A stretch of DNA of 64,000 nucleotides from Mycolicibacterium komanii (GTDB taxonomy: Bacteria > Actinomycetota > Actinomycetes > Mycobacteriales > Mycobacteriaceae): positions 234,581 to 298,580 of the forward strand of contig NZ_CVTA01000044.1 in the NCBI RefSeq assembly GCF_001050035.1, read 5' to 3'. Position 1 is the first letter of the stretch; each line of letters opens with the position of its first letter. The position numbers and the translations under genes were made by a program. The notes below the pieces were generated by a model that was not told the DNA's origin, did not search any database, and saw only the letters and a program-made list of their open reading frames with translations. This document shows positions 55,115 to 64,000 of this stretch, in pieces.

Positions 55115-55696
55115 GTGACCACCGCCGAACCGGCTCAGTTCCGCGAAGCGGTGGCGGCGATGAATGCCACCACCGTCCGACCGGAGATCGAGCTCGGCCC
55201 GATCCGCCCGCCGCAGCGGCTGGCGCCGTTCAGTTATGCGCTGGGCGCCGAGGTCCGCCATCCCGAGACGGCGATCGTGCCGGAGCGCTCCGAAGGCGAT
55301 GCTTTCGGCCGCCTGATCCTGCTGCACGATCCCGACGGCGCCGACGCATGGGACGGCACCATGCGGCTCGTCGCCTACATCCAGGCCGACCTGGACTCCA
55401 GTGAGGCCGTCGACCCGCTGCTGCCCGAGGTCGCGTGGAGTTGGCTCGCCGACGCCCTTGCGGAGCGCGCCGAACACGTCACCGCGCTGGGCGGCACCGT
55501 CACCGCCACCACCTCGGTGCGTTACGGCGACATCTCCGGTCCTCCCCGCGCGCACCAGCTGGAGCTGCGTGCCTCGTGGACGGCGACGACGCTCGAGTTG
55601 GGTCCGCATGTCGAGGCGTTCTGCGAGGTGCTCGAGCACGCTGCCGGGCTGCCGCCTCAGGGCGTGACCGACCTCGGCTCCCGCACCCGCGCCTGA
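55115..55696 (+). CDS. DUF3000 family protein
   Basis: The 193-residue protein has 'FREAVAAMNATTVRPEIELG' and 'LAPFSYALGAEV', matching DUF3000 proteins of actinobacteria (Rv2680 type). The start is GTG 55115. Function unknown. It precedes the RNase D gene by two bases and the two are likely co-translated. Confidence 0.85.
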   Translation: MTTAEPAQFREAVAAMNATTVRPEIELGPIRPPQRLAPFSYALGAEVRHPETAIVPERSEGDAFGRLILLHDPDGADAWDGTMRLVAYIQADLDSSEAVDPLLPEVAWSWLADALAERAEHVTALGGTVTATTSVRYGDISGPPRAHQLELRASWTATTLELGPHVEAFCEVLEHAAGLPPQGVTDLGSRTRA

Positions 55697-55698
55697 CG

Positions 55699-57003
55699 AT
55701 GCCCGATCCCCACGAGGCCATCCCCGAGGCGGCCGAGGCCGAAACGGGCGAGCCGGAAGCCACGCCGCTCCTCACCCCCCGCGACGGTGTGCCCCCGCTG
55801 TCCGCCAGCGTCACTGAGATCCGCAACGCCGCCGACCTGCTGGCGTCCGGCCACGGCCCGTTCGCGGTCGACGCCGAACGGGCTTCGGGATTCCGCTATT
55901 CCAACCGCGCCTACCTCGTGCAGATCCGACGCGCGGGCGCCGGCACCGTGTTGATCGATCCGGTGAGCCACGGGGCCGATCCGGTCGAGGCGCTGGCGCC
56001 CGTGGCAGAGGTGCTGCGCACCGACGAGTGGGTGCTGCACGCCGCCGACCAGGATCTGCCGTGCCTGGCCGAACTCGACATCCGGCCGGTCAGCGTGTAC
56101 GACACGGAATTGGCAGGCCGGCTCGCCGGCTACGAGAAGGTCAACCTCGCCGCGATGGTGCAGCGCCTGCTCGGACTGCAGCTGATGAAGGGCCACGGTG
56201 CGGCCGACTGGTCCAAGCGTCCCCTGCCCGACGACTGGCTCAACTACGCCGCACTCGACGTTGAAGTGCTGATCGACCTGCGCGACGCCGTCGCCGCCGT
56301 CCTCTCCGAGCAGGGCAAAACCGATTGGGCGGCACAGGAATTCGAGCAACTGAAGAACTTCGAAGCCGCACCGACACGACGCGATCGCTGGCGTCGGACA
56401 TCGGGGATTCACAAGATCCGCGACGCGCGGACGCTGGCCGCCGTGCGCGAGCTGTGGACCACCCGTGATCACATCGCCCAGCGCCGCGACATCGCGCCGG
56501 GCCGCATCCTGCCCGATTCGGCGATCATCAACGCAGCCACCGCCGATCCCGACACCGTCGAGAAGTTGACCGCGCTTCCGGTGTTCGGCGGTAACCGGCA
56601 GCGCCGCAGCGCGAAGGTGTGGCTCGACGCGCTCGCCCGGGCCCGCACGACGCAGGACCTACCCAAATCGCAGGAGCCGTCGAACGGTCCCCCGCCGGCA
56701 TCCCGCTGGGCCAGGCGCAAACCCGAAGCCGCCGCGCGACTGGAGGCGGTGCGCGGCGCGCTCACCGAAGTGTCGCAACGTGTTTCGGTGCCGACCGAGA
56801 ATCTCCTCTCCCCCGACACCGTGCGGCGCCTGTGTTGGGACTGGGAAGCCATCGACGACAGGGCCGCCGTCATCGAGGCGTTTTTGCGCGACGCGGGAGC
56901 GCGGCCCTGGCAGCGTGAGCTCACGGTGGCACCGCTGGCCGAGGCGCTGGCCGCGGCTGACGCCAAGCTGGCTCAGCAATCGGCAGTTCCCGACGACGAA
57001 TAG
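55699..57003 (+). CDS. rnd: ribonuclease D-like 3'-5' exonuclease with HRDC domain
   Basis: The 434-residue protein has the DEDDy exonuclease core: D58/E60 ('FAVDAERA'), 'LHAADQDLPCL' and 'YAALDVEVLIDL' with the Tyr and last Asp. An HRDC domain follows ('HIAQRRDIAPGRILPDSAII'). RNase D trims tRNA and structured RNA 3' ends. It corresponds to Rv2681. The N-terminal 35 residues are acidic and not conserved. Confidence 0.92.
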   Translation: MPDPHEAIPEAAEAETGEPEATPLLTPRDGVPPLSASVTEIRNAADLLASGHGPFAVDAERASGFRYSNRAYLVQIRRAGAGTVLIDPVSHGADPVEALAPVAEVLRTDEWVLHAADQDLPCLAELDIRPVSVYDTELAGRLAGYEKVNLAAMVQRLLGLQLMKGHGAADWSKRPLPDDWLNYAALDVEVLIDLRDAVAAVLSEQGKTDWAAQEFEQLKNFEAAPTRRDRWRRTSGIHKIRDARTLAAVRELWTTRDHIAQRRDIAPGRILPDSAIINAATADPDTVEKLTALPVFGGNRQRRSAKVWLDALARARTTQDLPKSQEPSNGPPPASRWARRKPEAAARLEAVRGALTEVSQRVSVPTENLLSPDTVRRLCWDWEAIDDRAAVIEAFLRDAGARPWQRELTVAPLAEALAAADAKLAQQSAVPDDE

Positions 57004-57019
57004 TGACCCCTGGGCCGAG

Positions 57020-57934
57020 CTAGCCGCCCGCCTTGTCGACGTGGGACAGGAAGTGGTGCAGCACTTCCCGCGGAGCCTCCAGCTGCGGCCAGTGACCGAT
57101 GTCGTCGGCGAGCATCACGACGTCGGCCTCGGGAATCACCTCGGCGTACCGACGAGCCATGTGCGCGCCGGAGTTCGGGTCGATCGGTCCGTCGATCAAC
57201 CGCATGGGCACCGCGGTTTGGCGCATCGCGCGCACCCAGCGATTGCGATTCGCGTAGCGGTCGGCCAGGAAACGTCCGACCTTGTGCAGGACCCGCTTAC
57301 CGTCGTTGAACTCGAGGATCTCGTGGAACCGCGTCATCAGCTCGCGTGACGGTTTCGTGTTGGGCCCGAACATCTCGTTGATCGTCGACTCCAGCACCTT
57401 GCGCGACAACGCGCTGCGCCCCTGCAGCGGGCTCATCAGGTCGCCCAGCGGAGTACCCGACATCAGCTTCTGCATGGTGCGTGGCGTGTAGGCCTCGTTG
57501 AACAAGCCGCCGTTGAGCCAGGTGATCGACTGGTAGCGCACCGACCCGTACGACTGATCGCCGAATTCACTGCGGGCCAACAGTTCCTGGCCCACCGAAT
57601 CGCCCAGATCGTGCGCCAGGAGGTGACATTGCTCGACGTTCAGGTGCTCCAGCAGGGCCTCGTGCATGTCGGCGTGGTCGAGCACCGAGTAGCGGTAGGC
57701 GGCCGGTTTCGCCGAGAAACCCATCCCGATCATGTCCGGTGCGATGACGGTGAATCGCTCGGTGAGCGTCGGCCAGATCAGCGACCAGTCCCACGAGTTG
57801 AACGGATAGCCGTGAACGGCGAGCAGCGTCGGCGCCTGACCGAGTGGCAAGCCCTCGACCCGGTAGAAGATCTCGAAGCCCAGGTAATCGAAGTAGTGGC
57901 CCGCGGCTTTCCAGCGCTCCAACTCGGCGTCCAT
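57020..57934 (-). CDS. haloalkane dehalogenase/epoxide hydrolase-like alpha/beta hydrolase
   Basis: The 304-residue protein has 'HGYP' (41-44, oxyanion region) and the nucleophile elbow 'LLAHDLGDSVG' with an aspartate nucleophile, D109, as in haloalkane dehalogenases and epoxide hydrolases. The histidine is in 'DIGHWPQLEAP'. It therefore uses an aspartyl-ester mechanism. The substrate is unknown. It converges on the RNase D gene with a 16-base gap. Confidence 0.85.
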   Translation of the reverse strand: MDAELERWKAAGHYFDYLGFEIFYRVEGLPLGQAPTLLAVHGYPFNSWDWSLIWPTLTERFTVIAPDMIGMGFSAKPAAYRYSVLDHADMHEALLEHLNVEQCHLLAHDLGDSVGQELLARSEFGDQSYGSVRYQSITWLNGGLFNEAYTPRTMQKLMSGTPLGDLMSPLQGRSALSRKVLESTINEMFGPNTKPSRELMTRFHEILEFNDGKRVLHKVGRFLADRYANRNRWVRAMRQTAVPMRLIDGPIDPNSGAHMARRYAEVIPEADVVMLADDIGHWPQLEAPREVLHHFLSHVDKAGG

Positions 57935-57977
57935 CGTCGCAGCCTAGCTGGATTCGCTTCCATGAATCCCGCGGCCG

Positions 57978-59168
57978 TCAGCTGAACTGGCGCGCCAAGA
58001 ACGGCGTCGAATCCGGTAGCGAGGCCAGCACGGTGCCGCTGTGGTCCTCGTCGGGGTAGACCTCGAGCGTGACGTCTTGTCCATTGGCGGTGAGCTCATC
58101 GGCGAATCGCAACGTGAGGTCTGGCGGGACGTCACGATCGAGCAGTCCGACGCCCAGGAAAATCGGCCGGTCGTATCCGTCGGCGGGGATGCCCATGTAC
58201 GCGTCGACGGCTTCCGTCGCCCCGGGGATCGAAGCCAGGGGTACGGAGAAGAACGACGGCAGTGTCGCGTCCGTCAGCGCGGCGGAAAGCTCGGCCAGAC
58301 ACTCGGTTTCGGCGCGATCGGCGGCCGCGCGACCGGCCGGCGTGAGCATGCCTTCGAGGTCGAGCTCGGGATGGGCTTCGCGCAACGCCGCGACGATGTA
58401 GGCGGTGTAGGCGTTGGCCACCGGCCCCAGCTGCGGGGGCACGGCCATCTCCGGCCCCGCTTGTTTGACGATGTTCTCGACGTGCGCCGGGGTTCCGGTG
58501 GCGACGACACCGCGGAAGTCCAGGCCCGCTCCGGCGCTGAACTCGGTGGCCCACCGGGCGGTGGCGACCGCGGCGGCCCCACCCTGCGACTGGCCGACCA
58601 CCGCCCACTTCGGGGACAACGGCAGACCGAGACCGTGGGCCGCGATCACCGAATCCACCACGCCGCGTGCGGTTGTGACGCTGTTGAGGTAGCTCATCAG
58701 GCCCGGTGTGCCGAGGCCGGCATAGTCGCTGGCGACCACCACGTAGCCCTGGTCGAGCCAATGGGTGAGGTACGCGTTGTCCCGGTCACTGCGCGGACGT
58801 GCCGACGGCGTGCAGTCATCACCGAGTCCGACGGTGCCGTGCGCCCACGCCACGACGGGCCATCCGCCGGGCGGCGGAGGCGTTTTCGGGGTGAAGACGG
58901 CGGCGGTGCTCACCGCGGGGCGGTCGTGCTGGTCGATCGTGGCGTACAGGATCCGGTACGCCGACTCCGCGCCGGCCACCGCCAGCGACGGGTCGAGCGG
59001 AACCGATACGATCAGTGCGCCCGGCGCCGGGATCGGGCCGGCGTAGCTCCGCACATCCAGGTTCGACCACTGCGGCGCCCCGGCGGGCGCCACGCCGGGG
59101 GTCGCCACCAGGCCGATCGCGACCAGCAGCGCGACAGCCAGAACACGAACGACCCCAGCGAGTTTCAT
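57978..59168 (-). CDS. secreted lipase (LIP family)
   Basis: The 396-residue protein has a signal peptide (MKLAGVVRVLAVALLVAIGL to 'VAPAGA') and the alpha/beta hydrolase elbow 'VVGQSQGGAAA' with nucleophile S194. The acid and histidine are in 'LLDRDVPPDL' and 'PDEDHSGTV'. This is the pattern of the secretory lipase family PF03583. ATG 59168 is chosen over a GTG two codons upstream. Confidence 0.87.
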   Translation of the reverse strand: MKLAGVVRVLAVALLVAIGLVATPGVAPAGAPQWSNLDVRSYAGPIPAPGALIVSVPLDPSLAVAGAESAYRILYATIDQHDRPAVSTAAVFTPKTPPPPGGWPVVAWAHGTVGLGDDCTPSARPRSDRDNAYLTHWLDQGYVVVASDYAGLGTPGLMSYLNSVTTARGVVDSVIAAHGLGLPLSPKWAVVGQSQGGAAAVATARWATEFSAGAGLDFRGVVATGTPAHVENIVKQAGPEMAVPPQLGPVANAYTAYIVAALREAHPELDLEGMLTPAGRAAADRAETECLAELSAALTDATLPSFFSVPLASIPGATEAVDAYMGIPADGYDRPIFLGVGLLDRDVPPDLTLRFADELTANGQDVTLEVYPDEDHSGTVLASLPDSTPFLARQFS

Positions 59169-59231
59169 TGCCACAGCCTATCGAGCGTCGGCGCGGGGAG
59201 CGCGCATGCCCGCCGAAGAAGGCGCGAACGG

Positions 59232-61145
59232 CTAGTCGAGTCGCTCGCTGACTTCGGTTTCGTTCACGGCGGCGCCCTGCGCGGCGATCCAGCCCGTGAT
59301 CTGACGGGCCACCGTGCGATCGGTCAGCCCGACCTCGGCGAGCACCTCGCCGCGCGACGCCTGCGCGAAGAACTCCTGCGGCAGTCCGACGTCGCGGCAG
59401 GGCACGTCGATCTCGCTGCGGCGCAACGCCGCCGAGACCGCCGACCCGATACCGCCGTTGACGCCGTTGTCCTCGAGTGTGACGACGAGCTTGTGCTCGC
59501 GGGCCAGCGCGGTGATCGCCTCGGGCACCGGCAGCACCCAGCGCGGGTCGACGACCGTCACACCGATGCCCTGGTTGCGCAACAACTCCGCGACCGCCAG
59601 CGCCATCGTGGCGAACGGTCCCACCGCCACCAGCAGCACGTCGTCGCCGAGCCCCTCGGCGGGTACGGCCAGCAGGTCGACACCGTCGCGCCGTTCAACA
59701 GCCGAGATATCCTCGCCGACATCGCCTTTCGGGAACCGGATGGCCGTCGGACCGTCGTTGACATCCAGCGCCTCGCCAAGTTCCTCGCGCAGCCGGGAGC
59801 CGTCACGCGGCGCGGCCACCCGCATACCGGGCACGATGCCCAACATCGACAGGTCCCACATGCCGTTATGGCTGGCGCCGTCGGGGCCGGTGACGCCCGA
59901 GCGGTCCAACACCATCGTCACGGGCAGCTTGTGCAGGGCCACGTCCATCATCAGCTGGTCGAACGCCCGGTTCAGGAAGGTCGAGTAGATCGCGACGACC
60001 GGATGCAGCCCGCCCATCGCGAGCCCGGCCGCCGACGTCATCGCATGCTGTTCGGCGATGCCGACGTCGAAGAACCGGTCCGGGAAGCGCTGACGGAATG
60101 CGGTCAGCCCCGTCGGGCCGGGCATCGCCGCGGTGATCGCCACGACATCGCGGCGCCGCGCTGCGTAGCCGATCAACGCCTCGGAGAACGTCGACGTCCA
60201 GCCTGGACCGGGGACCGACGTCGCCAGCCCGGTCTCGGGGTCGATGACGCCGCACGCGTGCATCTGGTCGGCCTCGTCGTTCTCGGCGGGCGCGTAACCC
60301 ATGCCCTTACGGGTGACGACGTGGACGATCACGGGCATGTTGAAGCCGCGGGCGCGGCGCAGTGCGATTTCGACGGCGTGTTCGTCGTGGCCGTCGATGG
60401 GGCCGACGTACTTGAGGCCCAGATCGGTGAACATCACCTGCGGCGCCAACGCGTCCTTGATGCCGGCCTTGATTGAGTGCATGCACTGGTAGCACACCTC
60501 GCCGATGACCGGGACGCCGCGCACGGCCTTGCGGCCCTCTTCGAGCACCCGTTCGTAGCCGGGCTGCAGCCGCAGGCCCGCGAGATGCTCGGCGAACCCG
60601 CCGATGGTCGGCGCGTAGCTGCGCCCGTTGTCGTTGACGACGATCACCACCGGCCGCCGGGCCGCCGCGATGTTGTTCAGCGCCTCCCAGCACATGCCGC
60701 CAGTCAGCGCGCCGTCACCGACGACGGCCACCACGTGGCGGTTGCGGTGCCCGGAGAGCTCGAACGCCTTCGCCAGACCGTCGGCATAGGACAGCGCCGA
60801 ACTGGCGTGGCTGGACTCCACCCAGTCGTGCTCGCTCTCCTCGCGCGAGGGATAGCCGGACAGGCCGCCCTTCTTGCGCAGGGTGCCGAACTCGTGGCTG
60901 CGGCCCGTCAGCATCTTGTGCACGTAGGACTGGTGTCCGGTGTCGAAGATGATCGGATCGTGTGGCGAGTCGAACACCCGGTGCAGCGCGAGCGTGAGCT
61001 CGACGACACCGAGATTGGGGCCGAGATGCCCGCCGGTGGCAGCCACCTTGTGGATCAGGAATTCGCGGATCTCACGTGCTAGATCGCTCAGCTGCGACTG
61101 CGATAGGTGCTGCAGATCAGCGGGCCCGCGGATCTGTTCAAGCAT
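59232..61145 (-). CDS. dxs: 1-deoxy-D-xylulose-5-phosphate synthase
   Basis: DXS makes the first MEP-pathway intermediate from pyruvate and glyceraldehyde 3-phosphate. The 637-residue thiamine-diphosphate enzyme has the TPP motif '[18 protein letters not shown]', '[14 protein letters not shown]' and the catalytic glutamate region '[18 protein letters not shown]'. The length is normal. It corresponds to Rv2682c (dxs1). Confidence 0.97.
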   Translation of the reverse strand: MLEQIRGPADLQHLSQSQLSDLAREIREFLIHKVAATGGHLGPNLGVVELTLALHRVFDSPHDPIIFDTGHQSYVHKMLTGRSHEFGTLRKKGGLSGYPSREESEHDWVESSHASSALSYADGLAKAFELSGHRNRHVVAVVGDGALTGGMCWEALNNIAAARRPVVIVVNDNGRSYAPTIGGFAEHLAGLRLQPGYERVLEEGRKAVRGVPVIGEVCYQCMHSIKAGIKDALAPQVMFTDLGLKYVGPIDGHDEHAVEIALRRARGFNMPVIVHVVTRKGMGYAPAENDEADQMHACGVIDPETGLATSVPGPGWTSTFSEALIGYAARRRDVVAITAAMPGPTGLTAFRQRFPDRFFDVGIAEQHAMTSAAGLAMGGLHPVVAIYSTFLNRAFDQLMMDVALHKLPVTMVLDRSGVTGPDGASHNGMWDLSMLGIVPGMRVAAPRDGSRLREELGEALDVNDGPTAIRFPKGDVGEDISAVERRDGVDLLAVPAEGLGDDVLLVAVGPFATMALAVAELLRNQGIGVTVVDPRWVLPVPEAITALAREHKLVVTLEDNGVNGGIGSAVSAALRRSEIDVPCRDVGLPQEFFAQASRGEVLAEVGLTDRTVARQITGWIAAQGAAVNETEVSERLD

Positions 61146-61173
61146 TCGTTTAGTCTACGCACGGCTGTCGTAG

Positions 61174-62502
61174 TCAGTCCTGCCGAGCTTGGTAGATGTC
61201 GGGCACACCGTCGTGGTCGGCGTCGGCGGTCTCCTGCTCGTAAATCGCCCGATATTGCCTGTTCCGAAGCCTCAACAGGACCGCGGCCAGGGCTGCGGAG
61301 GCCAGCGACCCCGTCAGCACCCCGATCTTCACGAATTCGTCACGTTCGGACCCGATGCCGTAGGCCAGGTCGCCGATGAGCAGTGACACGGTGAAGCCGA
61401 TACCGGCCAGCATGGCGATGCCGAAGACGTCGATCCACCGGATAGCCGAGTCCAGGTTGGCGCGTGTGACGGCCGCCAGCACCCGGGTGGTCAGGTAGAT
61501 CCCGACCGGTTTCCCGACGATCAGGCCGAACACGATGCCGAGCGTGATGGGGTCGGTCATGGCCTCGGTGAACCCGGTGTAGCCGCCGATGGTCACCCCC
61601 GCGGCGAAGAAGGCGAAGACCGGAACCGCGACACCCGCCGACAGCGGGCGCAGGCGGTGCTCGAAGTGCTCGGCGAGGCCCGGCCCCGCGTCGGGTCCGC
61701 CCGCGGCCTCCGAGCGGACCACCGGGACCGTGAAGCCGAGCAGGACGCCCGCGACGGTGGCGTGGATGCCGGACTCGTGCATCAAGGCCCAGGTGGCCAG
61801 TGCGAGCGGGATCAGCAGCCACCACGACCGGATGCGGCGCTGCACGCACAGCGCGAACAGGGCGAGCGGCGCCATGGCTGCCGCCAACGCGGGCCAGTTG
61901 ATGCCTTCGGTGTAGAAAACGGCGATGACCAGCACCGCGAGCAGATCGTCGACGACGGCGAGCGTCAGCAGGAACGTGCGCAGGGCGGACGGGAGGTGCG
62001 TGGAGATGACGGCGAGCACCGCGACGGCAAAGGCGATGTCGGTCGCGGTCGGAATGGCCCAGCCACGCAGTGCGCCGCCACCGACGTGGGCGGTCACCGC
62101 GACGAAGATCAGCGCGGGCACGACCATCCCGCCGACGGCGGCGGCGATGGGCAGGGCCGCGCGGGCGGGGTCACGAAGATCGCCAGCGACGAACTCGCGT
62201 TTGAGCTCCAGCCCGACCACGAAGAAGAACAGCGCCAACAGCCCGTCGGCCGCCCAGGTGCCAACCGTCAGGCTCAGGTGCATGCCGAACGGTTCGCCGC
62301 CGACCTCGAGATCGCGCAGCGCGAAGTAGCTCGCCGACCACGGGGAGTTCGCCCAGATGAGGGCTACGGCCGCCGACACCAGCAGCAGCGCCCCGCCGAC
62401 GGTTTCCTTGCGCAGGATCGAAGAGATGCGATCGGTCTCGGACCACGACCCGCGCGAGAACAGCGTTCGCCGTGCGAATCGGCGGAGTGGGCTAGAGGTC
62501 AC
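61174..62502 (-). CDS. nhaA: Na+/H+ antiporter NhaA with a calcium-loop-like tail
   Basis: The 442-residue membrane protein exchanges sodium for protons. It has the ion-binding aspartates in '[20 protein letters not shown]' and the family segments '[18 protein letters not shown]' and '[19 protein letters not shown]'. After the last helix a soluble tail ends '[13 protein letters not shown]', a DxDxDGxxD loop like thrombospondin type 3 or EF-hand calcium loops. GTG 62502 ([12 protein letters not shown]) is used; the frame upstream is not conserved. Confidence 0.9.
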   Translation of the reverse strand: MTSSPLRRFARRTLFSRGSWSETDRISSILRKETVGGALLLVSAAVALIWANSPWSASYFALRDLEVGGEPFGMHLSLTVGTWAADGLLALFFFVVGLELKREFVAGDLRDPARAALPIAAAVGGMVVPALIFVAVTAHVGGGALRGWAIPTATDIAFAVAVLAVISTHLPSALRTFLLTLAVVDDLLAVLVIAVFYTEGINWPALAAAMAPLALFALCVQRRIRSWWLLIPLALATWALMHESGIHATVAGVLLGFTVPVVRSEAAGGPDAGPGLAEHFEHRLRPLSAGVAVPVFAFFAAGVTIGGYTGFTEAMTDPITLGIVFGLIVGKPVGIYLTTRVLAAVTRANLDSAIRWIDVFGIAMLAGIGFTVSLLIGDLAYGIGSERDEFVKIGVLTGSLASAALAAVLLRLRNRQYRAIYEQETADADHDGVPDIYQARQD

Positions 62503-62631
62503 GGCGGGTCCCGATCTGTGTTTCGCGGTCGACAAAGAATCGCCGACCAGACTTCCCGGCACACCTGTCGCCCAACGTATCAACGCGACGTGCGCCCCGC
62601 AGCGATGGGCGTCTCGGCTACGTTGACCGAG

Positions 62632-63090
62632 ATGATCGTCGAACGACAGAGCACCGTCGACGTGCCCGCCGAGCGGGTGTGGGAGCGCATCGTCACGCCG
62701 GAGGGCATCAACGACGAACTGCGTCCGTGGATGACCATGTCGATGCCGCGCGGTCGCAAGGATCTGACCGTCGACACCGTTCCCGTCGGCGAGCCCGTGG
62801 GCCGTTGTTGGATGCGGTTGTTCGGGGTGCTGCCATTCGACTACGACCATCTGACCATCGCTGAATTGTGGCCCGGCCGTGGGTTTCACGAGGAATCGAC
62901 GATGTTGAGCATGCGACTGTGGCGGCACGAACGCACGCTGGAGCCGGTGGGCGAAGGGCGAACCGCGGTGCGCGATCGGCTCACCTTCGAACTGCGCACC
63001 CCGCTGCGAGTGCTCACTCCTGTGATCGCGGCGGGTATCGGGGCGCTGTTCGGGCACCGCCAGCGTCGGCTGGCGCGGTACTTCGGCTGA
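62632..63090 (+). CDS. SRPBCC (START-like) protein
   Basis: The 152-residue protein has '[20 protein letters not shown]' and '[20 protein letters not shown]', fitting the START/Bet v1-like fold. The start is ATG 62632, with a TACGTT element just upstream that would suit a leaderless transcript; ATG 62605 is an alternative. No ligand is known. It is divergent from nhaA. Confidence 0.75.
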   Translation: MIVERQSTVDVPAERVWERIVTPEGINDELRPWMTMSMPRGRKDLTVDTVPVGEPVGRCWMRLFGVLPFDYDHLTIAELWPGRGFHEESTMLSMRLWRHERTLEPVGEGRTAVRDRLTFELRTPLRVLTPVIAAGIGALFGHRQRRLARYFG

Positions 63091-63093
63091 TCG

Positions 63094-63573
63094 TCAGATC
63101 GCGATGCGGCGCGGTCGGTCGGATCCGGGCCAGACGTAGTCGAGATCGTCGGGCACGTCGGGAAAGAACCGGCGGTAGTGCTGCGGGTCCTTGCGGACGA
63201 GCACCGACTGATGGCTGCGGTGAAACGCCGGATCGCCGAGCCACGGCGGCACCTCCCCCGCGGCCGCCAATTCGTCCTGGGTGCGCGGGCTGCTGATGCC
63301 GGTCGTGCGGGTGAGGTCGGTGACCATCGTCGTCGCGCACGTGTCGGCGTGTCCCAGCCGACACCATCCGGCGCAGATGTCGAGCCCGTAGCGGACCAGG
63401 GCCTCTTCGTAGCCCGCCCACATCGCCGCCGCGGGGTGATGACGCCAGCCGTAGCCCGGCACGGTCAGCGCGCGCACCACCTGTATCGCCTCGACCCGCT
63501 GCTTGCCCAGCCGCTTCGTGTCCAGGACGCGGGCGGTGTCGTCGAAGCCCGGGCAGGGCAAAAACGTCTGCAT
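63094..63573 (-). CDS. MSMEG_6728-type (pyrimidine dimer DNA glycosylase-like) protein
   Basis: The 159-residue protein begins 'MQTFLPCPGFDDTARVLDTK' and contains 'WRHHPAAAMWAGYEEALVRY' and 'PAFHRSHQSVLVRKDPQHYR'. This arrangement matches the family named for MSMEG_6728, related to pyrimidine dimer DNA glycosylases (PF03013). An N-terminal or near-N-terminal catalytic role is known for that family, but activity here is unproven. It ends 4 bases from the convergent SRPBCC gene. Confidence 0.8.
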   Translation of the reverse strand: MQTFLPCPGFDDTARVLDTKRLGKQRVEAIQVVRALTVPGYGWRHHPAAAMWAGYEEALVRYGLDICAGWCRLGHADTCATTMVTDLTRTTGISSPRTQDELAAAGEVPPWLGDPAFHRSHQSVLVRKDPQHYRRFFPDVPDDLDYVWPGSDRPRRIAI

Positions 63574-63606
63574 TCTCGGCGGGGTACCCGTTTGGCCGCG
63601 TTCATT

Positions 63607-63653
63607 CTGCGTCCAGGGCGCGGAAAGCCGGTCGATATGCGCCCTGAGCGCAG
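63607..63653 (-). terminator. hairpin behind the RNA methyltransferase gene
   Basis: CTGCGTCCAGGGCGC at 63607-63621 pairs with 63639-63653 (15 positions, two mismatches in the middle). It lies just beyond the stop of the minus-strand methyltransferase at 63656 and ahead of the next gene start at 63573, so it should act as its terminator. Confidence 0.5.
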
Positions 63654-63655
63654 AG

Positions 63656-64000
63656 TCAGCGCGCGAGTACCGCGACGCACTCGACGTGGTGCGTCAGCGG
63701 GAACGAGTCGAACACCCGCAGCTCTTCCACCGCGTACCCGTGCCCGCGGTAGAGCCCCACATCGCGTGCGAATGACGCTGCCTCGCAACCGATGTGGACG
63801 ATCCGCGGCACCCCGGCGGCCGCCAGCAGATCGATCACCTCGCGACCGGCACCCGTCCTCGGCGGGTCCAGCACCGCGACATCGGCGCGATCGTGTTGGG
63901 CGGCGACCGCTCGGCGCACGGAGTCGGTGATCACCGACACCCATCTCATGTCACCGAGGGCGGCCCGCGCCGCGCGCGACGATCCCCGCGAGGTGTCCAC
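63656..64000 (-). CDS. TrmA/RlmD-type RNA (uracil-5-)methyltransferase, C-terminal part
   Basis: The frame is open to the window edge; only the last ~115 residues are seen. They carry the motifs of m5U RNA methyltransferases: 'VAVLDPPRTGAGREVIDLL', the nucleophile cysteine region 'IGCEAASFARDVG' and the base 'FDSFPLTHHVECVAVL'. This is the C-terminal catalytic end of a class I methyltransferase with the position of Rv2689c. The N-terminus lies beyond 64000. Confidence 0.9.
   Translation of the reverse strand: MDTSRGSSRAARAALGDMRWVSVITDSVRRAVAAQHDRADVAVLDPPRTGAGREVIDLLAAAGVPRIVHIGCEAASFARDVGLYRGHGYAVEELRVFDSFPLTHHVECVAVLAR

Overview
The window is chromosomal DNA of a mycobacterium (Mycolicibacterium/Mycobacterium type). 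It is GC-rich, often uses GTG starts with 4-base GTGA/ATGA overlaps, and carries the mycobacterial phosphatidylinositol-mannoside genes (pgsA1, patA, pimA), the arabinan transferase aftC, a carboxylic acid reductase (FadD9 type), a GAF-ANTAR regulator and the coproporphyrin-type heme genes. From memory, gene order follows two blocks of the M. tuberculosis map: the left part resembles the fadD9, ruvBAC, yebC, pdxT-tesB-pdxS, pimA-patA-pgsA1-HIT-thrS stretch (Rv2590 to Rv2616), and the right part resembles Rv2667 to Rv2689c.

Layout. 1-4027: end of a maleylpyruvate-isomerase-like gene, then carboxylic acid reductase. 4104-7375: two membrane proteins and the ruvC-ruvA-ruvB Holliday-junction operon on the minus strand. 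7429-9423: a MscS-type channel flanked by two paralogous small membrane proteins. 9466-14835: YebC, an acyl-CoA dehydrogenase behind a perfect palindrome, and the vitamin B6 synthase pair pdxS/pdxT around a TesB thioesterase. 14902-21366: the tightly overlapping thrS, HIT, pgsA1, patA, pimA, LemA-like, NUDIX operon, which makes PI and its first mannosides. 21444-27793: assorted thioesterase, aldo-keto reductase, GAF-ANTAR, L,D-transpeptidase, a proline-rich secreted protein and membrane-stress-type small proteins. 27877-28485: four tRNA genes. 28486-30376: a gene-poor, lower-GC stretch directly behind tRNA-Val(GAC), resembling the worn remains of an integrated element. 30377-39976: AraC regulator, ClpC2-like protein with twin operators, a sigma factor overlapping an O6-alkylguanine-DNA alkyltransferase, ZapE, a RibD-like reductase, a lipoprotein hydrolase and AftC.

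The most unusual segment is 40109-51048. Here an APH-type kinase gene and a single 3289-codon gene lie between aftC and msrB, which I recall as neighbours in M. tuberculosis. The giant protein has two zinc-ribbon-like cysteine pairs, a class III adenylate cyclase domain with every catalytic residue present, a STAND/AAA ATPase, a helical region, and then eight near-identical-length units of about 275 residues. Each unit is itself two NTF2/SnoaL-like half-units, giving 16 such domains. The kinase, giant gene and msrB are separated by +2 and -4 bases, so they look like one translationally coupled operon. I know of no functional description of such a protein.

51461-64000 is conserved housekeeping: hemQ-hemY-hemE (coproporphyrin-dependent heme synthesis), a DUF3000 gene, RNase D, two alpha/beta hydrolases, dxs, nhaA, a START-like protein, a DNA-glycosylase-like protein and the C-terminal end of a TrmA/RlmD-type RNA methyltransferase. 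Long-armed hairpins sit at several gene ends and share outer sequence in two cases. I saw no rRNA, CRISPR array, intact integrase or insertion sequence.
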